DNA from: Brachymonas sp049977365
GTDB taxonomy: Bacteria; Pseudomonadota; Gammaproteobacteria; Burkholderiales; Burkholderiaceae_C
Reading direction: 5' to 3'
Assembly (NCBI RefSeq): GCF_049977365.1
Contig: NZ_JBNGEN010000004.1
Span: 1-64,000 of the forward strand
DNA length: 64,000 nucleotides
The position numbers were made by a program, and so were the translations under genes. The notes beneath the pieces are model-generated. The model was not told the origin of the DNA. It did no database searches and worked only from the letters and a program-made list of their open reading frames with translations. Shown here piece after piece: positions 35,913 to 43,582 of the stretch (position 1 is its first letter; each line of letters opens with the position of its first letter).

Positions 35913-35967
35913 GTGCGCCGCCCAGTGAGGGGGATGTCGTCTGGAGGGGCAAAGAGGGTTTCTGGCC

Positions 35968-36011
35968 TTGTGGAGCGGCTGGTTTGATGCATAAAAGATG
36001 ATTCAAATCAT
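35968..36011 (+). promoter_or_regulatory. Candidate promoter and operator for the exopolysaccharide cluster
   Basis: TTGTGG (35968-35973), 17 bases, then ATAAAA (35991-35996) could form a sigma-70 promoter. Immediately downstream (35998-36011) lies ATGATTCAAATCAT, a symmetric site with TGAT-N4-ATCA half-sites. It overlaps the predicted start of transcription, the position of a repressor operator. The half-sites also resemble an FNR/Dnr core. Confidence 0.35.
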
Positions 36012-36099
36012 GGGGTTGCTCCGCTCGGCTGGCGTTGCGTTGCGGAAACATCTCTCCTTGAGATGACGCAAAGTGAGGAGGATTTCACAGGGAGAAACC

Positions 36100-36168
36100 A
36101 TGATGGAAACGGTCCGCACCGGGAGCGGATGCACTGCACTTCTACAATGTCATGACCGCCAGTTTTAA
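36100..36168 (+). CDS. Possible small leader ORF (22 residues)
   Basis: AGGGAGA (36089-36095) is well spaced before ATG 36100, and the frame MMETVRTGSGCTALLQCHD-RQF ends with TAA at 36168. There is no resemblance to known leader peptides. It may be chance; listed because the start has a good ribosome-binding site and sits in the long leader of the exopolysaccharide cluster. Confidence 0.25.
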   Translation: MMETVRTGSGCTALLQCHDRQF

Positions 36169-36326
36169 AGAAGGGCATGTACATGCATGCAGCTTCTCAT
36201 GCTGGCAAGGGCTCCCCGTCGGGACATTCTGTCTGCGATGCGTCATGAGGGGCAGGCCCTGGGAATGGCAGCTCCGATGCAGGTGCCATGTCGGTGGGCA
36301 ATGGTTGCAAGGAGGGAAGACAGGGC

Positions 36327-37757
36327 ATGATGGGGCTGTCGTCCGGATTCTGGGAAGTGCTGCGCGGTGCCCTGATGGGCATTGTGGTGCTGCTCGCCTT
36401 CTATACCGCGCGCCATGTCATGTTTTCCCTGCAGCGGCTGTTCGGGAGGCAGCGTGGGCTGTATGCGCCCGTGGCGCTCGGGCCCTGGCCCCGGGTGACG
36501 GTGTTCATTGCAGCGCACAACGAGGAGGAGGTGATCGCCGACTGCCTCGAATCGCTGCTCGCGGTGGACTATCCGCACGAACTGCTGACGCTCATGCCGG
36601 TCAATGACCGCTCCAGCGACGGAACCTACGACATCATCGAGTCCTATGTGCGCCGCTATCCCGGGCGCATCCGGCCCTTTCACCGCAAGGATGGCAAGCC
36701 GGGCAAGGCGGCAGCCCTCAAGGACGCCACGCAGATCGTGCGCGACCACGGGCTCGGGGACATCATTGTGGTCTTCGATGCCGATTACACCCCCAGCCGC
36801 AGCCTGCTCAAGCAGATTCTGGCGCCATTCTTCGATCCGGAGGTGGGCTGCGTGATGGGGCGCGTGGTGCCGCAGAACGCGGGGGTCAATCTGCTCACGC
36901 GCATTCTCGACCTCGAACGTTCGGGCGGCTACCAGGTCGACCAGCAGGCGCGGGAGAACATTGTGGGCGTGCCCCAGTATGGCGGCACCGTGGGCGGTAT
37001 CCGGCTGCGTGCGCTGGCCGATGCCGGAGGCTGGCACGACGACGTGCTGGCCGAGGACACGGATCTGACCTTCCGGCTGCTGCGCACCGGCTGGCGCACG
37101 GTCTACATCAACCATGCCGAGTGCTACGAGGAAGTGCCCCAGAGCTGGGCGGTGCGGGCCCGCCAGATCGGCCGCTGGGCCAAGGGGCACAACCAGGCAC
37201 TCGCCCGTCACGGCTGGCGCGTGCTGCACCAGCGCACCATGCCCTTTGTGACGCGGATCGACGCCACGGCGCTGCTGGGCGTCTACATCATGGCCCCCAT
37301 CCAGATGCTGGGATGGATGCTGGCCCTGCTGATGTTCTATGGGGAGCAGGGGGCGAATGTGCTGGCATATCTGTCGCTTGCCACGGTGATGGTGTTTTCG
37401 TGCTTCGGCAACTTTGCTGCGTTCTTCGAGGTGGCAGCGGCCGTGCATCTGGACGGACACCGAGGGCGGCTGCGGCTGTTGCCCCTGCTGGGTGAGGGCT
37501 TTCTGGTGAGCGTGGTCAGCATCACCAAGGCGACGCTCGACCTGATGGTGCTCGACCGCCTGCTGAACCGGCAGTTTCAGTGGGACAAGACGGCCCGCTA
37601 CCGCCGTTCGCAGGGGGCACCGGCCTTGCCGGGCAGCGTGCCGGCTTCTGGGGGCGCCCTGTCGCCGGCATTGCCTGCGCCGGGAGGACTGCCTGCCGGA
37701 CATGCCGCTGCACCCGGCCCGGCTGCCGTGCCTGCGACGGAAGGGAGGGCGGCATGA
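36327..37757 (+). CDS. Processive family 2 glycosyltransferase (exopolysaccharide synthase)
   Basis: The 476-residue inner-membrane enzyme is predicted to polymerise a nucleotide sugar and probably translocate the chain. One N-terminal helix precedes a cytosolic GT-A domain with FIAAHNEEEVIADCLESL, VNDRSSDGTYD, the DxD-type VVFDADYTPS, LAEDTDLTFRLL and the processivity motif Q-x-x-R-W (ARQIGRWAKGHNQAL). Three or four hydrophobic segments follow (e.g. GVYIMAPIQMLGWMLALLMF). The C-terminal 50 residues are Pro/Ala-rich. No PilZ domain is seen. It resembles cellulose/PNAG/NfrB-type synthases; substrate is inferred only from the linked epimerase. ATG 36327 has GGAGGG ten bases upstream. It overlaps the next gene by 4 bases. 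Confidence 0.88.
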   Translation: MMGLSSGFWEVLRGALMGIVVLLAFYTARHVMFSLQRLFGRQRGLYAPVALGPWPRVTVFIAAHNEEEVIADCLESLLAVDYPHELLTLMPVNDRSSDGTYDIIESYVRRYPGRIRPFHRKDGKPGKAAALKDATQIVRDHGLGDIIVVFDADYTPSRSLLKQILAPFFDPEVGCVMGRVVPQNAGVNLLTRILDLERSGGYQVDQQARENIVGVPQYGGTVGGIRLRALADAGGWHDDVLAEDTDLTFRLLRTGWRTVYINHAECYEEVPQSWAVRARQIGRWAKGHNQALARHGWRVLHQRTMPFVTRIDATALLGVYIMAPIQMLGWMLALLMFYGEQGANVLAYLSLATVMVFSCFGNFAAFFEVAAAVHLDGHRGRLRLLPLLGEGFLVSVVSITKATLDLMVLDRLLNRQFQWDKTARYRRSQGAPALPGSVPASGGALSPALPAPGGLPAGHAAAPGPAAVPATEGRAA

Positions 37758-38463
37758 ATCTGCCTTCCTGGGGCTGGGCCATTCTGCTGCTTGTGCTGAC
37801 ACTGGTCTGGTTTGTGCTGCCGCTTGTTCCCGCGTTCTGGGAGCTGTGGCGCAACCGCGATGCAGATCCCGTGGAGGTCGATCCGCTGGGCTCGGCGCTG
37901 ATTCCCCTCTCGGACGGCAGCCTTGATGTCGATGGCGCGGCGGGGCCCGTGAGGCTGGCGGCAGGCCAGCGGTTTTACCGTGTGCAGGGAAGCTGCATCC
38001 GTTTTGGCCGGGGGCCGTGGCTGGAGGATCGCCCCGATGCCCTGGGGGTGCATGTGGCCTTCGACGAGCGCCCGACCACCCACGCGGGGTCGCTCACGAT
38101 CCCGCGCGGACAGACGCTGCAGGGCAGTCAGGTGGTGCATGGCGATCTCGTGATGGAAGAATCCAGCGTGCTCGATGGCAGCGCCAAGGTGCATGGACAG
38201 GTGCGCATGGCGCGTGGCTGTCTGGTGACTGGCACGGTGTTCGGCATGGACCGCATGGCCGTGGGGCCGTGGGGCCGGGCGGGCGTCTGCGCGGGACCGT
38301 GTCGGTGCAGGAGTCGCTGCACATCGCGGCGCATTGCGCGCTGGGCTGGGCCGACCACCCCGTCAGCGTGTCGGCCCGGCGCATCGTGGTGGGTGAAGGC
38401 ACCACCGTGCATGGCGTGATCTGGGCGCTGATCCAGGGACGGGTGGAGGCGGAGGCTGCATGA
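37754..38463 (+). pseudogene. Frameshifted membrane-anchored beta-helix (bactofilin-like) protein of the exopolysaccharide cluster
   Basis: The gene starts at ATG 37754, overlapping the synthase stop. It encodes one N-terminal membrane helix (WAILLLVLTLVWFVLPLVPA) and, from about residue 110, a repetitive beta-helix with short GSxxVHGDL-type turns like polymer-forming bactofilins (LTIPRGQTLQGSQVVHGDLV). The reading frame breaks at 38261-38276, where GTGGGGCC occurs twice in tandem. Read as is, translation ends at 38419 after 221 residues with a scrambled, Cys/Arg-rich tail. With one 8-base copy removed, the beta-helix continues (GTVSVQESLHIAAHCALGWA) for 233 residues and stops at 38463, overlapping the next start by ATGA. 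Likely a scaffold for the synthase complex. Recent mutation, phase variation or sequencing error are all possible. Confidence 0.8.
38261..38276 (+). repeat. 8-bp tandem duplication causing the frameshift
   Basis: GTGGGGCC is repeated exactly twice. The two copies shift the frame by +8; deletion of one restores the beta-helix protein and its 4-base overlap with the downstream gene. Confidence 0.85.
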
Positions 38464-39515
38464 AGGCGCCACGGACTTCCCTGCTGGTGGCGTGCCTGGG
38501 GCTGGGCACCGCCCTGGCGTTCGGCAGTGGCCAGGCGCAGGCGGCCGGTGCTGAAGGTGTCGCTGGCACGCCTGCAGCGGCCGCATCGCCGGGGCTGTCC
38601 GCCTTTGTCACGCCCGACGGCGCCCTGCGGATCCGTTCCCGTGGCCACGCCTCGCTCCCCGGCCAGCCCGAGATCGACCCCTATTTCGCCACGCAGGCGC
38701 TGATCATCGAGCGCCGTGCGGGCAACCGGCAGGCCGATGCACTGGTGGTGGGCTGGCTGCGCTGGCTGCTGCCCCGGCAGGGGGCCGATGGCCGCATCGC
38801 CCGGTTCTGCGGTGCGGACGGGGCATGGCGAGCCTGTGCTCCGGCGGACGCGGACGATGCCATGGCGGCTTCACTCATCGAGCTGCTGGCGCGCAGCCGC
38901 GACCTGCTGCCGGCAGCGATGCACGCGTCTGCGGATGTGGCCGACCGCCGGGCCCATGCCCTGCTGCGCCAGCTGCGCCGCCCGGATGGGCTGTACCGGG
39001 CCCATGCAGGAGAAGGCCCGGCCTATCTCATGGACAACGCCGAGGTGCATTCGGCCTTGCTGGCTGCGGGACAGCGGCAGGAAGCCGCAGCGCTGCAGCG
39101 TGCCATGGAGCATACATTCCATCACGGGCCGGGACTCTGGTCGCCCGCCGATCCGGCCTATGCGGACGGGCCGGCGTTCTATCCGCATGCCGTGGCGCCG
39201 ACCTATCGGTGGCGCGAGGGGCTCATCGATGCACCGGCGCTGCAGGCGGAGGCGGCAGCCTGGCTTGCCCTGTACGGGCGGGCATGGCTGGAACGCACGG
39301 CCGACCCCTATCCGTGGGGCATCGTGGCCTGGGCCATGCACACCACCGTGCCACGGGCGGCCGGCTGCTGGCGGCTGCGGGCCCGTGCCGTATGGTCCAC
39401 GGCGTACTGGACTGTGCTCGATCAGGCGGTGGAAGACGCGCTGGCGCTGCAGGGCATCGTCCCGGCCGTGGCGCCCGAACTGTGTCCCGCCACCGGCAGG
39501 GGGGAGGGGGCATGA
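38460..39515 (+). CDS. Periplasmic alpha/alpha-toroid protein (possible glycoside hydrolase or lyase)
   Basis: The 351-residue precursor has a signal peptide (LLVACLGLGTALAFGSGQAQA). The mature protein is almost wholly helical with regularly spaced aromatic/acidic helices (e.g. ALVVGWLRWLLPRQGADG, DADDAMAASLIELLARS, AYLMDNAEVHSALLAAG), the pattern of six-hairpin (alpha/alpha)6 toroid glycosidases such as GH8 and relatives. I cannot assign a family or catalytic residues with confidence. In synthase clusters such proteins trim or release the polymer in the periplasm. It overlaps both neighbours by 4 bases. Confidence 0.65.
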   Translation: MKAPRTSLLVACLGLGTALAFGSGQAQAAGAEGVAGTPAAAASPGLSAFVTPDGALRIRSRGHASLPGQPEIDPYFATQALIIERRAGNRQADALVVGWLRWLLPRQGADGRIARFCGADGAWRACAPADADDAMAASLIELLARSRDLLPAAMHASADVADRRAHALLRQLRRPDGLYRAHAGEGPAYLMDNAEVHSALLAAGQRQEAAALQRAMEHTFHHGPGLWSPADPAYADGPAFYPHAVAPTYRWREGLIDAPALQAEAAAWLALYGRAWLERTADPYPWGIVAWAMHTTVPRAAGCWRLRARAVWSTAYWTVLDQAVEDALALQGIVPAVAPELCPATGRGEGA

Positions 39516-41389
39516 CTGCGACGCGTCCCAAATTTCTGCGCTGGGAGGTGATGCTGGCCCTCGTGGTGCTGGCTCTGGGCTATTTTGCGTGGCAGGACCA
39601 GCGTGCCGCGCCGGTGCAGGAGGGGGCAGTCGTGCTGCTGGTGCCGGACGGCATGTCCGCCAGCGCGCCGCAGGCCCGCATGTGGCGCGACGCTGCCTCC
39701 GAGGAGGGGGTACAGCTCCAGGTGCTGGCGGTGAGCGAGTGGGCGCGCGCCGTCACGCGGCACCACCGGCAGTGGCCTGCGCTCATCGTGCCCGACACTT
39801 TTCAACGCAGCCTCGACGACACGGCGGTGCGCCTGCTGCACGAACAGGTGCGTGCCGGCACGCGGCTGATGCTGGTGTACGACGCCGGCCTGCTGGACGG
39901 GCAGGGGCACTATGCGCCCGGAGCGTCGCGCTTCTCGGACCTGACGGGGATGCAGTATGGCCTCTATGACACGCTGCACGCGGGCATGACCACGTCGAGC
40001 CAGATCCGGGGTTCGGCCGCCATGATGGAGCATCTGCAGATTCCGCCGGGCCGGTATCTCGATCTTCATGCCGATTTCCAGCATGACACGGTGATGTTCA
40101 GCGGGCGGCCCATGAGCCGCGAAGTGGCCGTCAATGGCTACCGGCAGGGCGATGAGGGGCAGACCTTCCCGGTGCTGGTCACGCGGGGCCAGCCGACGCA
40201 GGTGCTGCTGCACTCCGAGCAGGGCTACCCCATCCTGTCGCGGCAGGTGCTGGGCAAGGGCGAGACGCTGTTCGTCAACCTGCCCATCGGCTATCTCAAG
40301 CAGCGCACCGACGGCATCTTTCTGTCGGGCATGCTGCGCTATTTCGTGCAGGACATGCTCGGCTGGCCACGCCTGGCCAATACGCCGGACGGCAAGGGCG
40401 GCATCGTGCTGAACTGGCACGTCGATTCGACTCCCGCCATTCCTGCGCTGCAGGAACTGCAGAAGTCCGGGGTGCTCGACGAAGGGCCGTATTCCTACCA
40501 CTTCACCGCCGGGCCCGATGTCTACCACCCCGGCGATGGCGCCGGCATGAACGTGCCGGCCAATCCCGAGGTGCGGGCCCTCATCCAGGATCTGGCGCGC
40601 AGGGGCAATGCCATCGGCGACCATGGCGGCTGGATCCACAACTACTTCGGCGAGCGCATCAACGACAGCAACGGCCCCGAGTACGTGCAGTATCTCGACC
40701 TCAACCAGCAGGCCCTGACCGCGGTGCTGGGCTATGCTCCACGCGAATATTCGGCCCCCGAGGGCAACACGCCGCTCTGGACCCTGCGCTGGCTCGAGCA
40801 GCACCACTTTCTGGGCCTGTATCTCACCGGCGACATCGGCATGGGCGCCACCCGCACCTGGCTGGGGGAGGAGCGCCTCAGCCCCACGCTGTGGATGTTC
40901 CCGGTGCTCACCATGGGCGAATTCGCCACGGCCGAGGACGTGCACAAAGAAGGCATGCCGCTCGCGCTCTACAGCGACTGGCTGGGGGCCGTGGTCCGTT
41001 TCGTGCGGGAGAACCAGGCCGTGCGGCTGGTGTATTTCCATCCGCCGGGCGCCGTCATGGTGCTGCCGGCCGTGCGGACCTTCGTGCAGGAGATGCGTGC
41101 CTGCCGGCTCGCCGGTGACTGCCGCTGGTTCACGCTCACCCAGATGGCGGATTTCATGAACCGGCGCGAAGCGGTCCAATGGACGCATACCCTCGCGGCG
41201 GAGGGAGACGTGCTGTCCGCATCCGCACCGCAGACGCTGGCGCAGATGAGCTGGTGGGTGCCCCAGGCACGGTTCGGCCGGCCGGAGCTGCTCTCCGGAC
41301 AGGCTCGGATCGATGCCCATGGGAACCAATGGCGCATCACGGTCCTCTCAGGAAAGGACATCCGCGTGCGCCTGCCGCATGCACGATGA
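39512..41389 (+). CDS. Membrane-anchored two-domain protein with polysaccharide-deacetylase-like C-terminal half
   Basis: The 625-residue protein has an N-terminal anchor (VMLALVVLALGYFAW). Residues about 40-170 look like a class I glutamine-amidotransferase fold (ALIVPDTFQRSLDDTAVRLL, then VRAGTRLMLVYDAGLLDG) without an evident catalytic Cys. Residues about 295-560 resemble a NodB/CE4-type domain: GIVLNWHVDSTPA may stand for the metal-binding Asp motif, and IGDHGGWIHNYF for the His-x-x-x-His motif, though spacing differs. It may deacetylate or otherwise modify the exported polymer. ATG 39512 overlaps the preceding stop; the much longer frame upstream is a shadow. Confidence 0.65.
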   Translation: MTATRPKFLRWEVMLALVVLALGYFAWQDQRAAPVQEGAVVLLVPDGMSASAPQARMWRDAASEEGVQLQVLAVSEWARAVTRHHRQWPALIVPDTFQRSLDDTAVRLLHEQVRAGTRLMLVYDAGLLDGQGHYAPGASRFSDLTGMQYGLYDTLHAGMTTSSQIRGSAAMMEHLQIPPGRYLDLHADFQHDTVMFSGRPMSREVAVNGYRQGDEGQTFPVLVTRGQPTQVLLHSEQGYPILSRQVLGKGETLFVNLPIGYLKQRTDGIFLSGMLRYFVQDMLGWPRLANTPDGKGGIVLNWHVDSTPAIPALQELQKSGVLDEGPYSYHFTAGPDVYHPGDGAGMNVPANPEVRALIQDLARRGNAIGDHGGWIHNYFGERINDSNGPEYVQYLDLNQQALTAVLGYAPREYSAPEGNTPLWTLRWLEQHHFLGLYLTGDIGMGATRTWLGEERLSPTLWMFPVLTMGEFATAEDVHKEGMPLALYSDWLGAVVRFVRENQAVRLVYFHPPGAVMVLPAVRTFVQEMRACRLAGDCRWFTLTQMADFMNRREAVQWTHTLAAEGDVLSASAPQTLAQMSWWVPQARFGRPELLSGQARIDAHGNQWRITVLSGKDIRVRLPHAR

Positions 41390-41453
41390 GCTGCAGTCAC
41401 GAACATCGCAAGAATGTCACAGGGCCTCGTGCCCCTACAGGGAGAAAAAGAAC

Positions 41454-42689
41454 ATGCATACCCTTCATAGCGCGCCGGTCGTGCTGGCCATGGGCACACG
41501 GCCCGAGATCATCAAGATGGCCCCGGTGGCCCTGTGTCTGCAGCGGCTGGGCGTTCCCGTGCGGATCCTGCATACCGGCCAGCATGACGAGGAGATGGCC
41601 CTGCCGCTCTACCGCTTCTTCGGCCTCGTGCCCCACGCCAGCCTGACGCTGGAGCGCCGGCAGCCGGGGCTGGCTGCGCTCTCGGCCGAGCTGCTCGACA
41701 TCATCACTGTCCAGCTCACGGACTGGCGTCCCTCGGCCGTGCTGGTGCACGGCGATACCAGCAGCGCGGCCATGGCGGCACTCGCCGCGTTCTACCAGCG
41801 CATTCCCGTGGGGCACGTCGAGGCAGGGCTGCGGTCGGGGCAGATCTATGAGCCCTTCCCCGAGGAAATGAACCGCCGCCTCATCGGGCAGCTGGCCACC
41901 TGGCACTTCGCGCCCACGGCCCGGGCCGTGTCCAATCTGCGCCGCGAGGGGCTGGAGGAGGGCGTGTTCGAGGTCGGCAACACCGTGGTCGATGCCGTGC
42001 GCTGGGCCGATGCCCGCCTGCGCCGCATGGCCGAGGAGGGCGCGCCCCTCGATGTGCCTGCGCTCGACTGGTTTGCCCGCACGGGCTGCAGCCGCCTGGT
42101 GCTCGTGACCGCCCACCGGCGGGAAAACTGGGAGGCCATGCGCCAGATCGCCAGTGCCGTCAACGACATTCTGCTGGCCGAACCCGGGCTGGCCGTGGTC
42201 TGGCCCCTGCACCCCAACCCCGCCGTGCAGCAGGCCGTGCGCACCGTGCACGACGCCGTGCCCGAGGCCGTGCGTCGCCGCTGGCTGCTGGTGGCGCCCC
42301 AGGACTATCCGTCCATGGTCTCGCTGATGGTACATTCCGACGTGCTGCTGTCCGACTCTGGCGGCGTGCAGGAAGAGGGCGCCTCGCTGCACCGGCCGGT
42401 GCTCGTGCTGCGCAACGTCACGGAACGTCCCGAACTCATTTCGAGCGGTGCGGGGCGCCTCGTCGGCACCGACCGCCGCCAGGTCGCCGTGCACACCCTG
42501 GAGCTGCTGCGCGATGCTGCGGCCCGGCAGCGGATGCAGACGCCCGTCAATCCCTTCGGAGATGGCCAGACCGGCCAGCGCATTGCCCGGCTGGTGGCGC
42601 AGGGGGTGCGACGTGGCGGAGCGGTGCCTCCCCAGGCCGCCGAGCCGCCTGCCGCTCCCCGCAGCGTTCCTTCCGTTCTTCCTGCCTGA
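41454..42689 (+). CDS. wecB: UDP-N-acetylglucosamine 2-epimerase (non-hydrolysing)
   Basis: The cytosolic enzyme interconverts UDP-GlcNAc and UDP-ManNAc. The 411-residue product has MGTRPEIIKMAPVALCL at the N-terminus, VLVHGDTSSAAMAALAAFY, the conserved HVEAGLRSGQIYEPFPEEMN, VTAHRRENW and LLSDSGGVQEEGASLHRPVL. The C-terminal 35 residues are Ala/Pro-rich. GGAGA at 41441-41445 precedes ATG 41454. Its location in the synthase cluster implies that UDP-ManNAc is the donor or a precursor of the polymer. Confidence 0.94.
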   Translation: MHTLHSAPVVLAMGTRPEIIKMAPVALCLQRLGVPVRILHTGQHDEEMALPLYRFFGLVPHASLTLERRQPGLAALSAELLDIITVQLTDWRPSAVLVHGDTSSAAMAALAAFYQRIPVGHVEAGLRSGQIYEPFPEEMNRRLIGQLATWHFAPTARAVSNLRREGLEEGVFEVGNTVVDAVRWADARLRRMAEEGAPLDVPALDWFARTGCSRLVLVTAHRRENWEAMRQIASAVNDILLAEPGLAVVWPLHPNPAVQQAVRTVHDAVPEAVRRRWLLVAPQDYPSMVSLMVHSDVLLSDSGGVQEEGASLHRPVLVLRNVTERPELISSGAGRLVGTDRRQVAVHTLELLRDAAARQRMQTPVNPFGDGQTGQRIARLVAQGVRRGGAVPPQAAEPPAAPRSVPSVLPA

Positions 42690-42700
42690 AGCGTTTTCCC

Positions 42701-43558
42701 ATGCGTATGTCCCCGTCTGTTTCCCTGTTCCGCCCCGTCGGGCTGCTGCTGGCCACCGTGTGTGCGGGGTCGGCACTGGCCGCCGAAGCCGCCGACACGC
42801 CAGCCGTGGCCCCCGTGGCCGCATCTGCTGTGGTGCCTGCAGCCACTTCCCACGAGATCGAGATCGGCGGCAGCCATGCCGGGCTCAGCGACGGCAGCGC
42901 CAGCTGGCGCGATGGCTACGTCAAGGGCACGCACGGCTTCGGGACCCAGGGCACCCTGGCGTGGGAACTCGATGCCCAGCGGCACTTCGGCGAGCAAGGT
43001 ACTCTGGGCAGCATCGCCTACACGCGCGACCTGTCACCCGACTGGTATGGCTCGGCCGGCCTGAGCGCTGGCTCTGCCAGCTACATGCCCCGTGTGCGCA
43101 CCGACCTGTCGGTGTACCGCAAGTGGCTGGAGCGCCGGCAGCTCGTCACCGGGCTGGGACTCATGTGGTCGCGCAGCGGCGATGGCGTCCACCACGACCG
43201 TGCCGCCACCCTCAGCGGGTCCTATTACTTTGCCGATCTGCCGCTCGTGGCCCAGACCGGCGTGGTGGTCAACACCTCCAGCCCCGGCTCCGTCACCACG
43301 CGCCGATGGTTCGGTGCCGTCACCTACGGACAGGCCCGCCATTACTACCTCACGCTGCGGCACGACGTGGGGCATGAGGGCTACCTGCCCGCCGGGCAGG
43401 AGGCTGGCAGGGCATTCGATTTCTACAGCCGCGTGACCACGGCCTCCTGGCGCCAGTGGATCACGCCGCGCATGGGCTTTGTCGTGGGCGGCGAGCACTA
43501 CGTCAATCCCTACTATCGCCGTCAGGGCGTCACGGCCGGGCTTTTTGCCGATTTCTGA
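42701..43558 (+). CDS. YaiO-family outer-membrane beta-barrel protein
   Basis: The 285-residue precursor has a signal peptide (FRPVGLLLATVCAGSALAAE). The mature part is an alternating-hydrophobic beta-barrel with aromatic girdles and a C-terminal Phe (GVTAGLFADF), the classic outer-membrane assembly signal. The pattern matches the YaiO family, which in Enterobacteria is encoded beside glycosyltransferases and deacetylases. It is the likely export pore or outer-membrane partner of the exopolysaccharide system. It lies 11 bases after wecB. Confidence 0.85.
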   Translation: MRMSPSVSLFRPVGLLLATVCAGSALAAEAADTPAVAPVAASAVVPAATSHEIEIGGSHAGLSDGSASWRDGYVKGTHGFGTQGTLAWELDAQRHFGEQGTLGSIAYTRDLSPDWYGSAGLSAGSASYMPRVRTDLSVYRKWLERRQLVTGLGLMWSRSGDGVHHDRAATLSGSYYFADLPLVAQTGVVVNTSSPGSVTTRRWFGAVTYGQARHYYLTLRHDVGHEGYLPAGQEAGRAFDFYSRVTTASWRQWITPRMGFVVGGEHYVNPYYRRQGVTAGLFADF

Positions 43559-43582
43559 GCAGCTCCCGCAGCGCTGCAGTCC

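Larger units (their letters stand above)
35913..36326. other. Intergenic region upstream of the exopolysaccharide cluster
   Basis: About 410 bases between ruvB and the glycosyltransferase, visibly less GC-rich than its surroundings. It contains a promoter candidate, a 14-base palindrome-like site and a possible small ORF, described separately. The last 130 bases contain nothing recognisable except the GGAGGG ribosome-binding site at 36311-36316. No intrinsic terminator for ruvB is seen. Confidence 0.5.

Noticed and set aside
35998..36011. Definite FNR/Dnr binding site
   Set aside because: Only the TGAT-N4-ATCA core matches and it lies at the predicted transcription start rather than near -41.5, so it is reported as a symmetric site only.
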